DNA from: Antedon bifida
Lineage: Eukaryota > Echinodermata > Crinoidea > Comatulida > Antedonidae
NCBI GenBank assembly: GCA_963402885.1
Contig: OY727095.1
Span: forward strand, 10,793,001-10,857,000
Direction of reading: 5' to 3'
DNA length: 64,000 bases
The translations under genes and the position numbers were made by a program. The notes beneath the pieces were generated by a model that did no database searches, was not told the DNA's origin, and was given only the letters and a program-made list of their open reading frames with translations. This document shows, piece by piece, positions 53,357 to 64,000 of this stretch (positions are counted from its first letter, which is position 1; the number at the start of each line of letters is the position of its first letter).

Positions 53357-54244
53357 TCAATTGCTAATGTTAGATACAGTATTTCTTATTTTCAAAATCG
53401 AGAAGAGATGTTTGCGATATTGTTTATTACCAAAACCAAAGACAATTGGACTAACGACAGAGGTACTGTATGTTAAAAAATGCGTTATTATATACCACAT
53501 AGCTTTTTCAGAAGGATTTGTTGTCGAAATCAAGACAATTAATGGGATCCACACTATAATGAAATACACAATCATAGAAAACAGCAAAAGAGCAGTCTTC
53601 GCTTCCTGTTTTAGTTTAAATCCCGAATTCTGTATAACTATTTGAGAAGCTATCTCGGATGCCTGTATACGCTTGACGTGACGTTTTACAATAATATACA
53701 CCCGGATGCACAGGGTGATTATTACTGGAAGAGGAATAATCCAGTTTGCGAAAATCCAACTAACATACACTTTAGTGTACAAGGTCTCTAACCTGCAATA
53801 GCTTTCAAGAGAACCCGTGTTTCCAAATGGCGTCAAAACCGGAAGAATACCAATCGTGAAAGAGTATCCAGTAATTATGACAATGGCAATGTAGCATCTT
53901 CTCTCTGTTAAGATGGTAGTGTAAGTCAGTGGCCTACTGATTGTGATGTACCTCTCAATGGATAGTGACAACTTCAAGAAGGTATGGGCTATAGATAAGA
54001 CTAATATAACACATACGAACGTCATGCATTCTGGGCTGTTGGTCAGTATATCGAGGTCCACCAGACATTGTATTGGGTATAACATCGTAGCAACGAGATC
54101 TGCAAAGGCTAAGCAAGTCACTAATGTATTGGAGACAGTCTGTAAACTACGAACTTTGAAGAACAACGCTATAACTGAGGTATTTCCGATTAAACCAAAT
54201 ACGAACAAGATAAAAGTACACACTGTTGCAACAACCACTTCCAT
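53357..54244 (-). CDS. Rhodopsin-like GPCR 3, single exon, recent duplicate of GPCR 2
   Basis: 295 residues, intact. Nearly the same as GPCR 2 through most of the protein; differences concentrate in TM2-TM3 (DLDILTNSPECMTFVCVIL) and TM5. The C-terminal tail switches after RNT to VSNISN because the duplication breakpoint lies in these codons. The 5' flank (about 2.7 kb) is also shared with GPCR 2, so both probably have the same promoter. Confidence 0.93.
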   Translation of the reverse strand: MEVVVATVCTFILFVFGLIGNTSVIALFFKVRSLQTVSNTLVTCLAFADLVATMLYPIQCLVDLDILTNSPECMTFVCVILVLSIAHTFLKLSLSIERYITISRPLTYTTILTERRCYIAIVIITGYSFTIGILPVLTPFGNTGSLESYCRLETLYTKVYVSWIFANWIIPLPVIITLCIRVYIIVKRHVKRIQASEIASQIVIQNSGFKLKQEAKTALLLFSMIVYFIIVWIPLIVLISTTNPSEKAMWYIITHFLTYSTSVVSPIVFGFGNKQYRKHLFSILKIRNTVSNISN

Positions 54245-57007
54245 CTTGATTATAATTAAGAGAATTTAAGAATGAGTCGAGCTGAATAAAGTTGGAGAAA
54301 CACCCTTTGGCGATGGTTGTTTTTGATAGCGCTTCTCTTCCTCAGTGCTCCCTTTTTATGTTTCACTGAAAGGAATAAATAAATAAATAAGTGTACTACA
54401 TATTAACGTAAAGTAAGGTGAAGTGTTGTAACAACTGCCTCACCAAGAGAAAGAAAGAGCTAGTTACGAGGGCGATTATTTTAGTTACATTAAATATTTT
54501 CTTAAAAGTATTCTGTTCCGGTGAGCTCTCCTGCATTTAGAGGAGCTTTAAAATGCTGGAAAAAACGGAACGGTGAAAATGGTTCTTCTGCGTCAATTTG
54601 ATATTTTTGGATATAAGGCACTACATTTGTTTGTGCGTAAGCACCTAGAAAAAATATACATTAGACACAATATAAGACAACCTTTAAATTATCATTTGTA
54701 GAAATGAGAAACAACATAATATACTTGATACTTTCTCATTTACTGAGGGATTAACGAGAGTCTATGAGTCCAGCAAAACAAGAAACGTTGTCCCGATCTA
54801 ATTATGTGTGCCATTTTATTCAACAATATCACAATATAACATACTTTGTTTTTGAAATACGGGCTCGCAGTGGCACCACACTTTAACTAAACAACTTCTT
54901 ACCATTAAGCAACTCCCAATCAGTCGAACAATAATTGCCAGATTTGACTTATTCTTTGTCTAAACATTCCACCTCTATGTTGTGCAGCAGCCAGACTATC
55001 GAGAGAACAGCTTGCATGATAGACTTACAGGTAAACTTGTAGGCCTTTATATGTGTTTCAAAGTATGTCTGATGAAGTTTTCTTCGGGTCTGTTCCTCGA
55101 ACAATAGAGTGAATGATAATTATTGTAGTGTGGATATGATATTAATTATAAAGCACAAAGCAATGTCCTCCGTCATTACAGTACAACATTAATATTATTA
55201 ACTGAAGTATTGACGCTGGAACTCATTAGAACTAATAAGGTGTCTATAATAATTATTAATAAAGCGATAACAATTAGATTTTCAAATTTAATATCGAGAC
55301 CTTTAAGAGATCGCAAAAATCGTAGAAAAAAGCAGAGGAATTAAACATCCAATTAACGTGGTTCTAGGTCAGTTTAATAAAATAGAATTATGTTGTCCAT
55401 TGCCATGGCGCGTTGTGTACTGTCATCGTGTTAAGAATTTTCCACTTGGCCTGTAATGGCATCGAAAGCCCATTTTCACCATCATCGCCACCAAATCCAT
55501 TATAAGGCTTACATGATTATCACTCGGCTGAATATGAAAAGACTTTACCTGAAAATCCGAGAGAACTCTATATCGTGGGCTTGGTGCCAAAACTGTCTAT
55601 GTCCAATTTGAGCAAAAATGAGTTAGACCCTCTATTAGTTATGTTCTTGGATATACTTTCTCTGCCAGAAGTGACTAGGTCCACTCCCTTCAAAATAGGG
55701 GGCGTTAGATAAAGTAAATTAAGTCTATGTCCATATATATGATTTTGATTTATGCCAGAACTGTCTATGTTGGGACATAGTCAGTTCTGGCATGATTTTT
55801 TATTTTTGTGGGACATAGACATATCTTTTACATTGGATTCCTGTATGCAGTGGTGGTGTCCATGCTATCTCTTCCGTATTATCATTTTCAAGTTGTTTCT
55901 CACTTCTTTGGTCAATTTTTGTTATTTAAATATCATTTCTAAGAGGCTTAGAAGAGGTAAGTTTCAAAGGATCAATCAAATTACGTCAGAGACGAGAATG
56001 AGACGATTAATTAAATCCCACATTACCAATCAGAAGGTTGGAATCACAACAAGGTGTTGTGGGGATAATGCATTCGAGTCAATGCTGCCCCTGTGTTACT
56101 TTAATAAAATACATTGTTGATAAATGCACCAAAATAGTACTATGTCTGACTTTGATTATGTCCATTGTTGATGATTTTGGCCCACCCAAGGGAAGAACGA
56201 GTATGAGGCCCAAACATCAATTTTGTATTAGTAACATAATTCTTGAGTATTATTGTTTAGCCTAGATATTTTGATTTGTAAGACATTTAATCAAACTTTG
56301 AAACCTCTTTTTCTCAACAGTCAGACAGTTTTGACTCTAAGCCCACGATATTATAATCTCTCTTAATTATTATATAATAACCCCAATAATCGAACCAGTT
56401 AATCAGCGCAAGTCATCGTTAGGCAAGCTGGAAATTCATGCTTAGCGCCCCGCTAAAATGTCTTTATGCTATTCATGTGCTCACTCAAAATTGGCACCGT
56501 CTTGCTGATTTTTAGAGAAAGTCCTTGGCAAAAAATAGCTTCAACCACCAGAATTGGTTAAACAAAGAAGCGTAACAGACAGAAATAAACAAATAAACGG
56601 TATCAAGGAAGATCGTAAAATAAAAAGGAAGCGTTTTATTTAAGGCCTATTTGGAACAAAGGCTATTATGTCTTACTGGGAAATATTGATTCAGCAATGT
56701 ATATTATACCATTGTGTCCCACCTTCCATTGTTTGTATATCACAAGTACATACTGTACATTCCTTGTGTCCCATTATAATTATGTCTTAACTATTCTAAT
56801 GTGTATTATTATCAATTTAAAAAAAAAACCTTTTTTACTGGTAGATACAAATCAAATAGTTGTAGGCCAAAAGATAATAAGGCCAATAATAGGAGCTGTT
56901 CAGGGGTTGGAAATAGAAGTAAAATAACTTTAAAGCTTTATACCAATCCCAAAACAGAAAAAAAAGACAATTAAACAACTACATGACATATCAATTGCTA
57001 ATGTTAG
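53379..57007. repeat. Tandem segmental duplication, unit 2 (with GPCR 3)
   Basis: Starts TATTTCTTATTTTCAAAATC and ends AATTGCTAATGTTAGATA, the same end word as unit 1. Flank words such as GGTGAGCTC, GGAGCTTTAAAATGCTGG and TTGGCCTGTAATGGCATCGA occur at matching offsets in both. Confidence 0.88.
55753..55792. repeat. 40-base perfect-looking hairpin
   Basis: TGCCAGAACTGTCTATGT, loop TGGG, ACATAGTCAGTTCTGGCA: an 18-base stem with one T-T mismatch. In unit 1 (51494 onward) only the left arm remains. Confidence 0.75.
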
Positions 57008-57250
57008 ATATATATATATATATATAATCATACAAAATTCATAAATTTTCAGACATTTTATTTAATAAATACAAATTTAACTACGGCACATTATGATTGT
57101 ACTTGGAAATATATATATATATATATATCATATGCTAGTGTTAAATATATAAATAATAATCATAAAATATTCATAAATGTTTAAAATATTTCATTTAACA
57201 AATACAAAATTAATTACGGCACATTATGATTGTATTTGGAAATATATGTT
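57008..57250. repeat. AT microsatellites and a duplicated 110-base block
   Basis: (TA)n at 57006-57025 and 57107-57128. Each is linked to a copy of ACGGCACATTATGATTGTA, TTGGAAATATAT and preceding ATACAAATTTAA-like sequence. Confidence 0.75.
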
Positions 57251-58253
57251 TTTTAACAGATTTATTAAATATTTTAAAGTTTTTACAACATGTCCTTTCT
57301 TTTAGATACATATTTATAAATATGTATCTAAAATGTTGATTCTTTAATTTACGGTATAGATTCATACTTTTAGTTACGGTACGTGATCAGCATTAAAAAA
57401 AAATTAAAGTTATACTTCTCTGTACCATTCAAATATTTGTTTAAGGTATGACTGGAGTAGGTATAAAGTAGGAAAACCCACCAAAACAATTTAGCTCCCA
57501 GATGAAAAGTTTGTATTAGGCCAAAAAAAGAGGAGATATGTAGACCTCAATTGTCAACCTCTGAATAAATTTCGAGGGAAGGAGAGCGTTTTTTTGTAAT
57601 TGTTATTACTTTGTTAAGCTGACACAACTTTATAAAAAATGAACAAATGAATCACTACAAACATTTTTATTTTTCATTATTTTTTGTACAGAGGCCGCGG
57701 CTCGAAAATAAGGCGAGTGAGGTGGTTTACCATTGTATATATTTGTTCAGCCTTATATTGTATTCGTCAAAAGTGCTGTTGCTAGTTCTGTATTTAACGA
57801 TGCAGTTAGTTAGGCATATCGTCTTTGTGTTAACTTCTATTGTAAATGTAAAGTGAGGTAAATATAATACAAAGATTATAATAAATACAAAGTGGATTTA
57901 CAAGATTTAAAATGTTACTGATGAAGTTGATCAAATTAACATAAATGTGATAATAATGAAAATAATATGATTTTACGGTGACGACATGAAAAATGATATT
58001 AATGTGAATAAAAGTGGTGTTTACTCCACAAAAGAGAAGAAAAAAAATGCATCTTCTTATCCTGATGTTTAGGCTTACTACCAACAGGAACATCGTAATT
58101 ACCGTATTGTTAAATTTTCAATGCAGGTTACTCGATCAATGTTTTCCGTCTTTTCCATGAAACCACCAAGTGACATCAGAAAATGTCCCAATGGCAACTG
58201 CATAATATTTACCTTTATACTAAAACAATATGCAACTGAAACGAACTTGAAAA

Positions 58254-59186
58254 TTAATTTGAACTGGAAGTTTTAGCTCGCGTGGTGTAAACAGAATCTA
58301 TTTGATTTTCATCAATGTTTCTTATTTTCAAAATCGATAGTAAATGCCTGCGATATTGTTTAGTACCAAAACTAAATATAAGCGGACTGACGGCAGCTGA
58401 ACTGTATGTTAAAAAATGCGTTATTATATACCCCATGACGCTTTCAGAAGGATCTGTAGTCGAAATCAAGATAATCAATGGGATCCACACTATAACGAAA
58501 TACACAACCATAGAGAACAACAAAAGAGCAGTCTTTGCTTCCCGTCTTAGTTTAAATCCAGAATTCTGCGCACCTATTTGAGAAGTTACTTCAGATGCCT
58601 GTATTCGCTTGACGTGACGTTTTACAAGAATAAACACCCGGATGTACAGGGCGATTATTACTGGAAGAGGAATAATCCAATTCGCGAAAATCCATGGAGT
58701 ATAGCCATTTATGAATACGGTTGCTAATCGGCAGTCGTTTTCAAGAGAACCTGTGTTTCCAAATAGCGGCATCATAACCGGAAGAACACCAATCGTGACA
58801 GAGTATCCAGTAATTATGACAATGGCAATGTAGCATCTTCTCTCTGTTAAGATGGTAGAGTAAGTCAGTGGCCTACTGATGGTGATGTACCTCTCAACGG
58901 ATAGTGACAACTTAAAGAAAGTATGCGCTATAGATACAATTAGAATAACAGAAAAGAACGCCATGCATTCTGGGTTGTTGTTCAGTACCTTGATGTCCAC
59001 CAGACATTGTATTGGATATAACACCATAGCAATGATATCAGTAACGGCAAAACACGTCACTAGCGTATTGGAGACAGTCTGTAAACTACGAACTTTAAAG
59101 AACAACGCTATAACTGAGGTATTTCCGATTAAACCAAATACGAACAAGATGACGGTACACAATGTTGCAACAACTTCCACTTCCAT
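58254..59186 (-). CDS. Rhodopsin-like GPCR 4, single exon
   Basis: 310 residues from the ATG at 59186, chosen because the AAAG|ATGG context and MEVEVVATL match the other three; an in-frame ATG at 59213 would add nine residues. GN, FAVTDI (Asp 2.50), PEC, ERYITISRPL, ECL2 DCRLAT, WIIPLP, KLRREAKTA, IVWIPL, AVSPLIF, GTKQYRRH. The tail is longer, Ser/Thr-rich (...TTRAKTSSSN), with possible kinase sites. The TM4-ECL2 segment is GPCR1-like while the rest is GPCR2-like. Confidence 0.92.
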   Translation of the reverse strand: MEVEVVATLCTVILFVFGLIGNTSVIALFFKVRSLQTVSNTLVTCFAVTDIIAMVLYPIQCLVDIKVLNNNPECMAFFSVILIVSIAHTFFKLSLSVERYITISRPLTYSTILTERRCYIAIVIITGYSVTIGVLPVMMPLFGNTGSLENDCRLATVFINGYTPWIFANWIIPLPVIIALYIRVFILVKRHVKRIQASEVTSQIGAQNSGFKLRREAKTALLLFSMVVYFVIVWIPLIILISTTDPSESVMGYIITHFLTYSSAAVSPLIFSFGTKQYRRHLLSILKIRNIDENQIDSVYTTRAKTSSSN

Positions 59187-59515
59187 CTTTATTTCAAATC
59201 TAAACAAAATCAAATCGGGATTTAAAAGTTAGTTCAGGCTTATATGAATGGTAACTGCCTTTCAAAAATATGGTCCCATTATGTTGCAGCCATGGAAGTC
59301 AGTATTCATAATAGCCTGCACGAGACCAAATATTATTTGATCTGTTAATTAAAAGATATTTTCCATAAAGGATAATAAACCATTACTAACAATTAATAAC
59401 TAACAATCAAATAAATAGTAGCAATGGTTTGTCGAACGTACAACAGGAAATTATACTTTTTCAGATCCAATATCATTATTCATTGTATGCATAAATGTGT
59501 ATTAAAAGATGTTTT

Positions 59516-59998
59516 AAAGGACAACTTTACCGACAACCATATTTTGACAACATATTAGGGATGATGATTTCAGAACAATTGCGAGATTTACCATATCTCC
59601 GCTCGCGCTCACCGTACAGCCGTTGCCGTAAATTGCTGTGACGTGGGTGTCAAGCGCGAACATTTCTAGTAAACACAAAAATCATAAAAAAAATTAAATG
59701 TTGATTTTTTTATTGTTTCTTTTGCCTATCTGGATATTGGTGTGTTTCTTCAAAATAACAGACTAATCAAATTTAAGCCTAATGCAGGTCAAATTAGCAA
59801 TTGAAATGACAGGTACCTATCTCTTGTTAACAACAGTGAAAACTCATGAGGTAGATTTTGCTAAGCAAACTTGACGTCACAGCAATTTACGGCGAGCGCG
59901 CGACGATATCGTAAATCTCGCAATTGTTCTGAAACCATGTAGGCCTACATCCCTAATACGTTGTTAAAATATGGTTCTTGGTAAAGTTGTCTTTTAAT
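59516..59998. mobile_element. Foldback element with about 130-bp TIRs
   Basis: Left AAAGGACAACTTTACCGACA...CAGAACAATTGCGAGATTTACC and further GTAAATTGCTGTGACGT; the right end is the inverse (ACGTCACAGCAATTTACGGC ... GTAAATCTCGCAATTGTTCTG ... GTTCTTGGTAAAGTTGTCTTTT). No coding frame. The right arm has a small TAGGCCTAC insertion. Confidence 0.85.
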
Positions 59999-60206
59999 GT
60001 AATGTACTCTATAAGGAGTACCGTACAAGTTTTTTTTTAAATAAAAGAAAGTAAAATAACAAATATTGGGATCCTGGCCGGATTACCCCCAATTCATTTA
60101 CTAGAGTCGTCCGTGGCCACATATCAATCTGGATCCGTTTTTTAGTTTTGACGTTAACAAACACATATTAACAGTGTCATAAATGAAAACATGGAGAAAG
60201 TGTGAT

Positions 60207-60340
60207 TGATTTTCTTTTTTAAATTATACGAAATCAACATTTAGTAGAAAAACCCCACGCGCCTGTGGTAGTGTTGAATCGCTTCCTAACATATAACGAC
60301 AGGCACATTTGGCATCAATATATAAAGCTTAAGATATATT
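60207..60340. repeat. Direct repeat, left copy (130 bases)
   Basis: TTTCTTTTTTAAATTATACG, CACGCGCCTGTGGTAGTGTT and CACATTTGGCATCAATAT; recurs at 61171-61312. Both copies run straight into the AAGATRTATTG end of a family B MITE. Confidence 0.85.
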
Positions 60341-60597
60341 GTCACCGAACAAGATGACAAATTACAAATAATTAAATCGTATAGAAAATAGAAAAAAAAA
60401 TCCCGAAAAAATAATGTTTTAACTTATAAAATGACAACATAAACGGTTAAATTCAATTAAAACCCCATTGGCTTGCTTCAAATTACAGTTTTTCAGGTAA
60501 ATCATTCTTTTTCCGATCTAATTTTTTGTCAAAGTGAATAACTATTATGCGACATTAAAAATATTCAACCAAAAAAATGGGACAATACATCTTTAAT
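60328..60597. mobile_element. MITE family B copy, intergenic
   Basis: Starts TTAAGATATATTGTCACC and ends GGGACAATACATCTTTAA; internal CCATTGGCTTGCTTC is a decayed form of the family core. Immediately follows a 130-base block that is repeated at 61171-61312. Confidence 0.7.
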
Positions 60598-61170
60598 TGA
60601 TATTAACTTTTTGTATACATGTTTTTGGGTAAAATTACAGTAGGGTCATTTTCAGCATTCCCAACATGTACCAGTTATGACACTTTTTTTCCGTCTAGTT
60701 TGCTTAATGATATCTTAAGATGACATGCAGTATAACATTGTAGACATTTCTATTGAAAAAAGGGTTAATTTTATGTGAAAAATCATACATTACCCTTGTG
60801 TCATAATGATACTTTTATTATCATAATAAATAAAAGTATTTTTAAAATTCGGTACAATTTGAATAGATTCTAGCCCAAACAAGATGTTATCATTAAGAAT
60901 TCTGCAATCAGTTGAATAACAATAATAATATATTTTAAATATTTTGCAAACTTTTTTTCTTTAAAAAATGTTGGCAATTACCTGTTATTGTCTATGTCCT
61001 GTTCGCTGCAGTATGTAATTAAGAATAACATTAGTCGAGTGAGAATCATTTGCAATGTCGTAGTAAGTAATCGATACTTCGTAACCATTGGTTAATTGCC
61101 CTATCACACAGGTTGGCTTTTGTTCTAAAACATTGTCAGCAATGTACACCTCCCTCATGTGAACCAAGTT

Positions 61171-61312
61171 AATAGATTTTCTTTTTTAAATTATACGAAA
61201 TCAAAATTTAGAACAAAAAAACCCACGCGCATGTGGTAGTGTTGAATTGCTTCCTAAGATATAACGACAGACACATTTGGCATCAATATTTAAAGCTTAA
61301 AGATGTATTGCC
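61171..61312. repeat. Direct repeat, right copy with a solo MITE B end
   Basis: Same words as 60207-60340, then CTTAAAGATGTATTGCCCCC and an abrupt return to unrelated sequence, so only the first 20 bases of the MITE are present. Confidence 0.8.
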
Positions 61313-61745
61313 CCCAAGTACCAAGTTAATAGAGCTGTTTGAAAAGTGTTATATAGAATGTCGTATCACAATTATAGTAATAAAACACATTTTCTATGTC
61401 GCACCACCACATATTTGTATTCAAATATATATTAAATATGATTAAATATGATGAGTAAGGTAGGAATAAAAAATCCTTGAGTTGTTATATTGCTATAAAA
61501 GATGAATTTCAAAAGTACTTTAATCTGTGATGCCGATACCAAGAAATATCCTAATAAATATGAAAGTGATATCATGATACAAAGAACAAGATAAAAAAAG
61601 AAAAAAATCTAATCAGGAATGTCGGCTCTGGCTGACACTCTTTTACGGAATGTGATCGGTGACAACCAATATCCCATGATTTGGTGTCTGAATCACCCTC
61701 AAACTAGCTATACCCTAATAATTCTTCCCCCTCCCCACTCGTTGT

Positions 61746-61885
61746 CTTAGCTCTGTCTACACTAAACAAGTGTGATGTGCCCAAATAGGGGTAGTGAGAT
61801 ACCTAATTATGGTAGTGATATTACATAATCATGTCCATAAATGGTCACATCACATTTTTTTGTCACATAAAGTTTGATAGTGTAC
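61746..61885. mobile_element. MITE family A copy, intergenic
   Basis: TTAGCTCTGTCTACACTA on the left, AAGTTTGATAGTGTACCAGA on the right; the only family A copy seen outside the PNPLA6 gene. Confidence 0.75.
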
Positions 61886-62207
61886 CAGACAATAGGTTTC
61901 TTGTTCTTTGCATTATGGTTTTTGCGATAATGTTTACACCTTATTTTTTGAAGGGACAATATACAGTATCTGTAATTCATCGTATACTTACATCCCGCCC
62001 CTGATATACTTCTAGTATGAACAATATTTTTTTAACGATATGGACATTTTTTAGTTTGGTTTCCGATAGTATAAACAATCGATCTAGACAGCACATAAGA
62101 ACAACACCATTTTTTTGCTTTAGGCCTATACGTCGTGTAAAAGCTTGTTGTGATGTTATTATGTTCTCTAAATCCCAGAGATGTGTCCAGGCCAGTCTAT
62201 TACCCCT

Positions 62208-62264
62208 TTCACACCAAAAGCAAAACTCCGGAGACACTCCAGAGTTGATGCCCCGGTGTTTTGG
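62208..62264. repeat. Small foldback repeat
   Basis: TTCACACCAAAAGCAAAACT and AGAGTTG...TTTTGGTGTGA are inverse; CTCCGGAG sits near the middle. Confidence 0.6.
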
Positions 62265-62907
62265 TGTGACATTTTGTGTTCTAATTGATGTAGGAACGTC
62301 ACTACCTAATTATCGTTCTATCTATATGACATTGAGCTTCCACCGTATAGATTTTCCATTACAATTTGTTTTGTTTTTTTGGGCCTATTTAATTTTAGTG
62401 CGTCGGGCTCTTATCAGTTGATCTCAATCTGCTCCCTAACACGTTCCACTTTACTAGGAGGTAACTTTCAGACAGTTAACAAAGGTTTTTAATAAAAGAA
62501 AAGAAAACAATACAATAGGTACAAAAGAACAATGATAGAGTGCTAAGAACTTTTTATTAGGAGACTACTCCCCTTAAAATAACTATGGTACATTAACAAT
62601 AAGTATTGTGTAGACAAAAAAGCCCAAAGGGCGGAGGCTGATACAGAAGGTAATAATAGAATATCATACTGAACTACGCCCGATAGGTAATCTGTTCCAT
62701 AGGCATAGTGCGTACACTTAATCTGTTAAATATATTATATTTAAATTATTTCTATTTTTGTAGCAATCTTCAAATATTGCACAAACAAATAAAAGTAATA
62801 ATAATTTTAGTAGAACCAATGGTATACCAACTCCCTGTGTATAAAATTCATTGAAAAATCACCAAAACAAATTTAAAGTGCAGTATAACAGTATGTAGAT
62901 ACTAACT

Positions 62908-62942
62908 ATACATATATATATGTATATATATATGTATAGTAC
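62908..62942. repeat. Palindromic TATATG microsatellite
   Basis: Alternating TATACATATATATATGTATA units, self-complementary. Confidence 0.85.
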
Positions 62943-64000
62943 AATATGAATATATTATATATTACATAGAGACACTAATAATATAATATTAATTTGACAT
63001 TAGAAAACAAAAATGGAAACCATATAGGTCAAATTCAACGTTTTGTGCTACAATCCTTTTCCTATTAGTAAAATGGACGAGTCCGCCAATACGGCAAAAC
63101 CACGCTGGTGGTTTTCAAATAAACCAAGTGTTTTAAAACTACTTATATAAAAAATCCTGTTCCCTTATCTTAAATACATTTACATATTACAAATAAGGGA
63201 TAATAACTCTTAACTTTCGTGAAAAAATAAAGCGTTTTGGATAAGTAGTTTTTCAGCAACTGTAATATTAGTTTTAACGTTACGTTCTGACTGCTCATGA
63301 AAGGTTGGACGACTTCGAAAATTTTCGCCTATCCTTTAACACTAGCCGGTCACTGACAAACCAAAACACTGCTTCAAAAAAGGGGCTGTGCCGACGAAGT
63401 ATCTGAACCAATCACATTTTACTTTGGGTCATTAGAAAGCTTGATTGATTAGCTTTTGCATGGTGGAACAGCCAATTTCATTGGATAATTAGGTCAAACG
63501 TTATGAACGTTTTTGTAAAGATCTCAACAAATTGGCAAAACAAGCCTATTCTTTAACACAGGGCAATTTTAAAATCGTCTAACTTTAAAAATCAATGCCG
63601 ACGACGTTTTAAGTTTTTTTAAATTAAAAATAACATGACATCGTAGGTACTTAATTAGGCATTACAATGTCGAAACAGCCAGCCGGTCAATTAATAACAA
63701 AGTTACATTGAAAAAACATAAAAAAAATAGCTGTTTTTCGGTGATTTCGTGCCGTTTAGCGGAAATCGCCCGGATTTTTGGGTACATAAAACAAATTGTA
63801 ATGAAGGCCTATTCACTCATTTAAGGTTTTTTTTTAAAGGGAAGTAAAAGAACGAGTATTATGTAGTGGCGTTCCTACATCAATTACAACACAAATGATT
63901 CGTCCATGATTTCAATGAAAATAAATAATTAGCTGAACAAGTTTCACTCGAACTAATTAGGAATAATGAGGTCGTAATTATTATCAAGAGATATCGTCAA

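Larger units (their letters stand above)
49114..53378. repeat. Tandem segmental duplication, unit 1 (with GPCR 2)
   Basis: Unit boundaries: starts at TATTTCTTATTTTCAAAATC within the GPCR 2 tail and ends ATCAATTGCTAATGTTAGATA. Repeated at 53379-57007 with high identity, including non-coding flank. Unit 1 is longer because of a tRNA-like insertion (51705-52005) and extra sequence at 52960-53240. Confidence 0.88.
59999..64000. other. Right intergenic flank
   Basis: Repeats listed separately; apart from the doubtful frame at 60985-61167 I see nothing that resembles a gene. 62560-64000 is AT-rich without recognisable motifs. Confidence 0.5.

Overview
The window is AT-rich, intron-rich animal nuclear DNA. 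No bacterial signals (operons, Shine-Dalgarno sites) are seen. The octamer-like word TAGGCCTA recurs throughout, small DNA transposon relics (MITEs) are dense, and there is a local cluster of intronless rhodopsin-like GPCR genes. Together these suggest a marine invertebrate deuterostome, most likely an echinoderm; the species cannot be fixed from sequence alone.

Left half (about 5.5-37.3 kb, + strand): one complete gene for the PNPLA6/PNPLA7 orthologue (neuropathy target esterase, Drosophila 'Swiss cheese'). It is a membrane-anchored lysophospholipase with regulatory cyclic-nucleotide-binding-like domains. I could place 29 coding exons with consistent GT/AG sites and phases, from an ATG at 5471 to a TGA at 37271-37273, giving a 1366-residue protein, about the length of the human protein. 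The catalytic Ser is in exon 22 (GVSIG) and the catalytic Asp in exon 24 (DGG). Exon 24 exists as two tandem, equal-length, same-phase copies (24a 29544-29660 and 24b 29726-29842) separated by a 65-base intron. This looks like a pair of mutually exclusive exons that would make two versions of the esterase active site, and it is the most interesting observation in the window.

The introns are full of mobile-element relics: a family with ends like AGCTCTGTCTACACTATC, a family with ends like AAAGATGTATTGTCCCC, tRNA-derived SINEs, foldback elements, an inverted pair carrying a hammerhead-ribozyme-like core, and a roughly 2.9-kb element in intron 23. An inverted second copy of that 2.9-kb element opens the window (1-2364).

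Right half (about 43-59 kb, - strand): four related single-exon class A GPCR genes at 43265-44134, 49090-49980, 53357-54244 and 58254-59186. The middle two lie on a recent tandem segmental duplication whose breakpoint falls inside the C-terminal tail codons. GPCR1 and GPCR4 share a nearly identical patch suggestive of gene conversion. The rest (37.3-43.2, 44.2-49.0, 59.2-64.0 kb) is intergenic, with MITEs, foldback repeats, a LINE reverse-transcriptase scrap, a 5S-rRNA-like relic and a tRNA-like SINE; I see no further convincing gene there.
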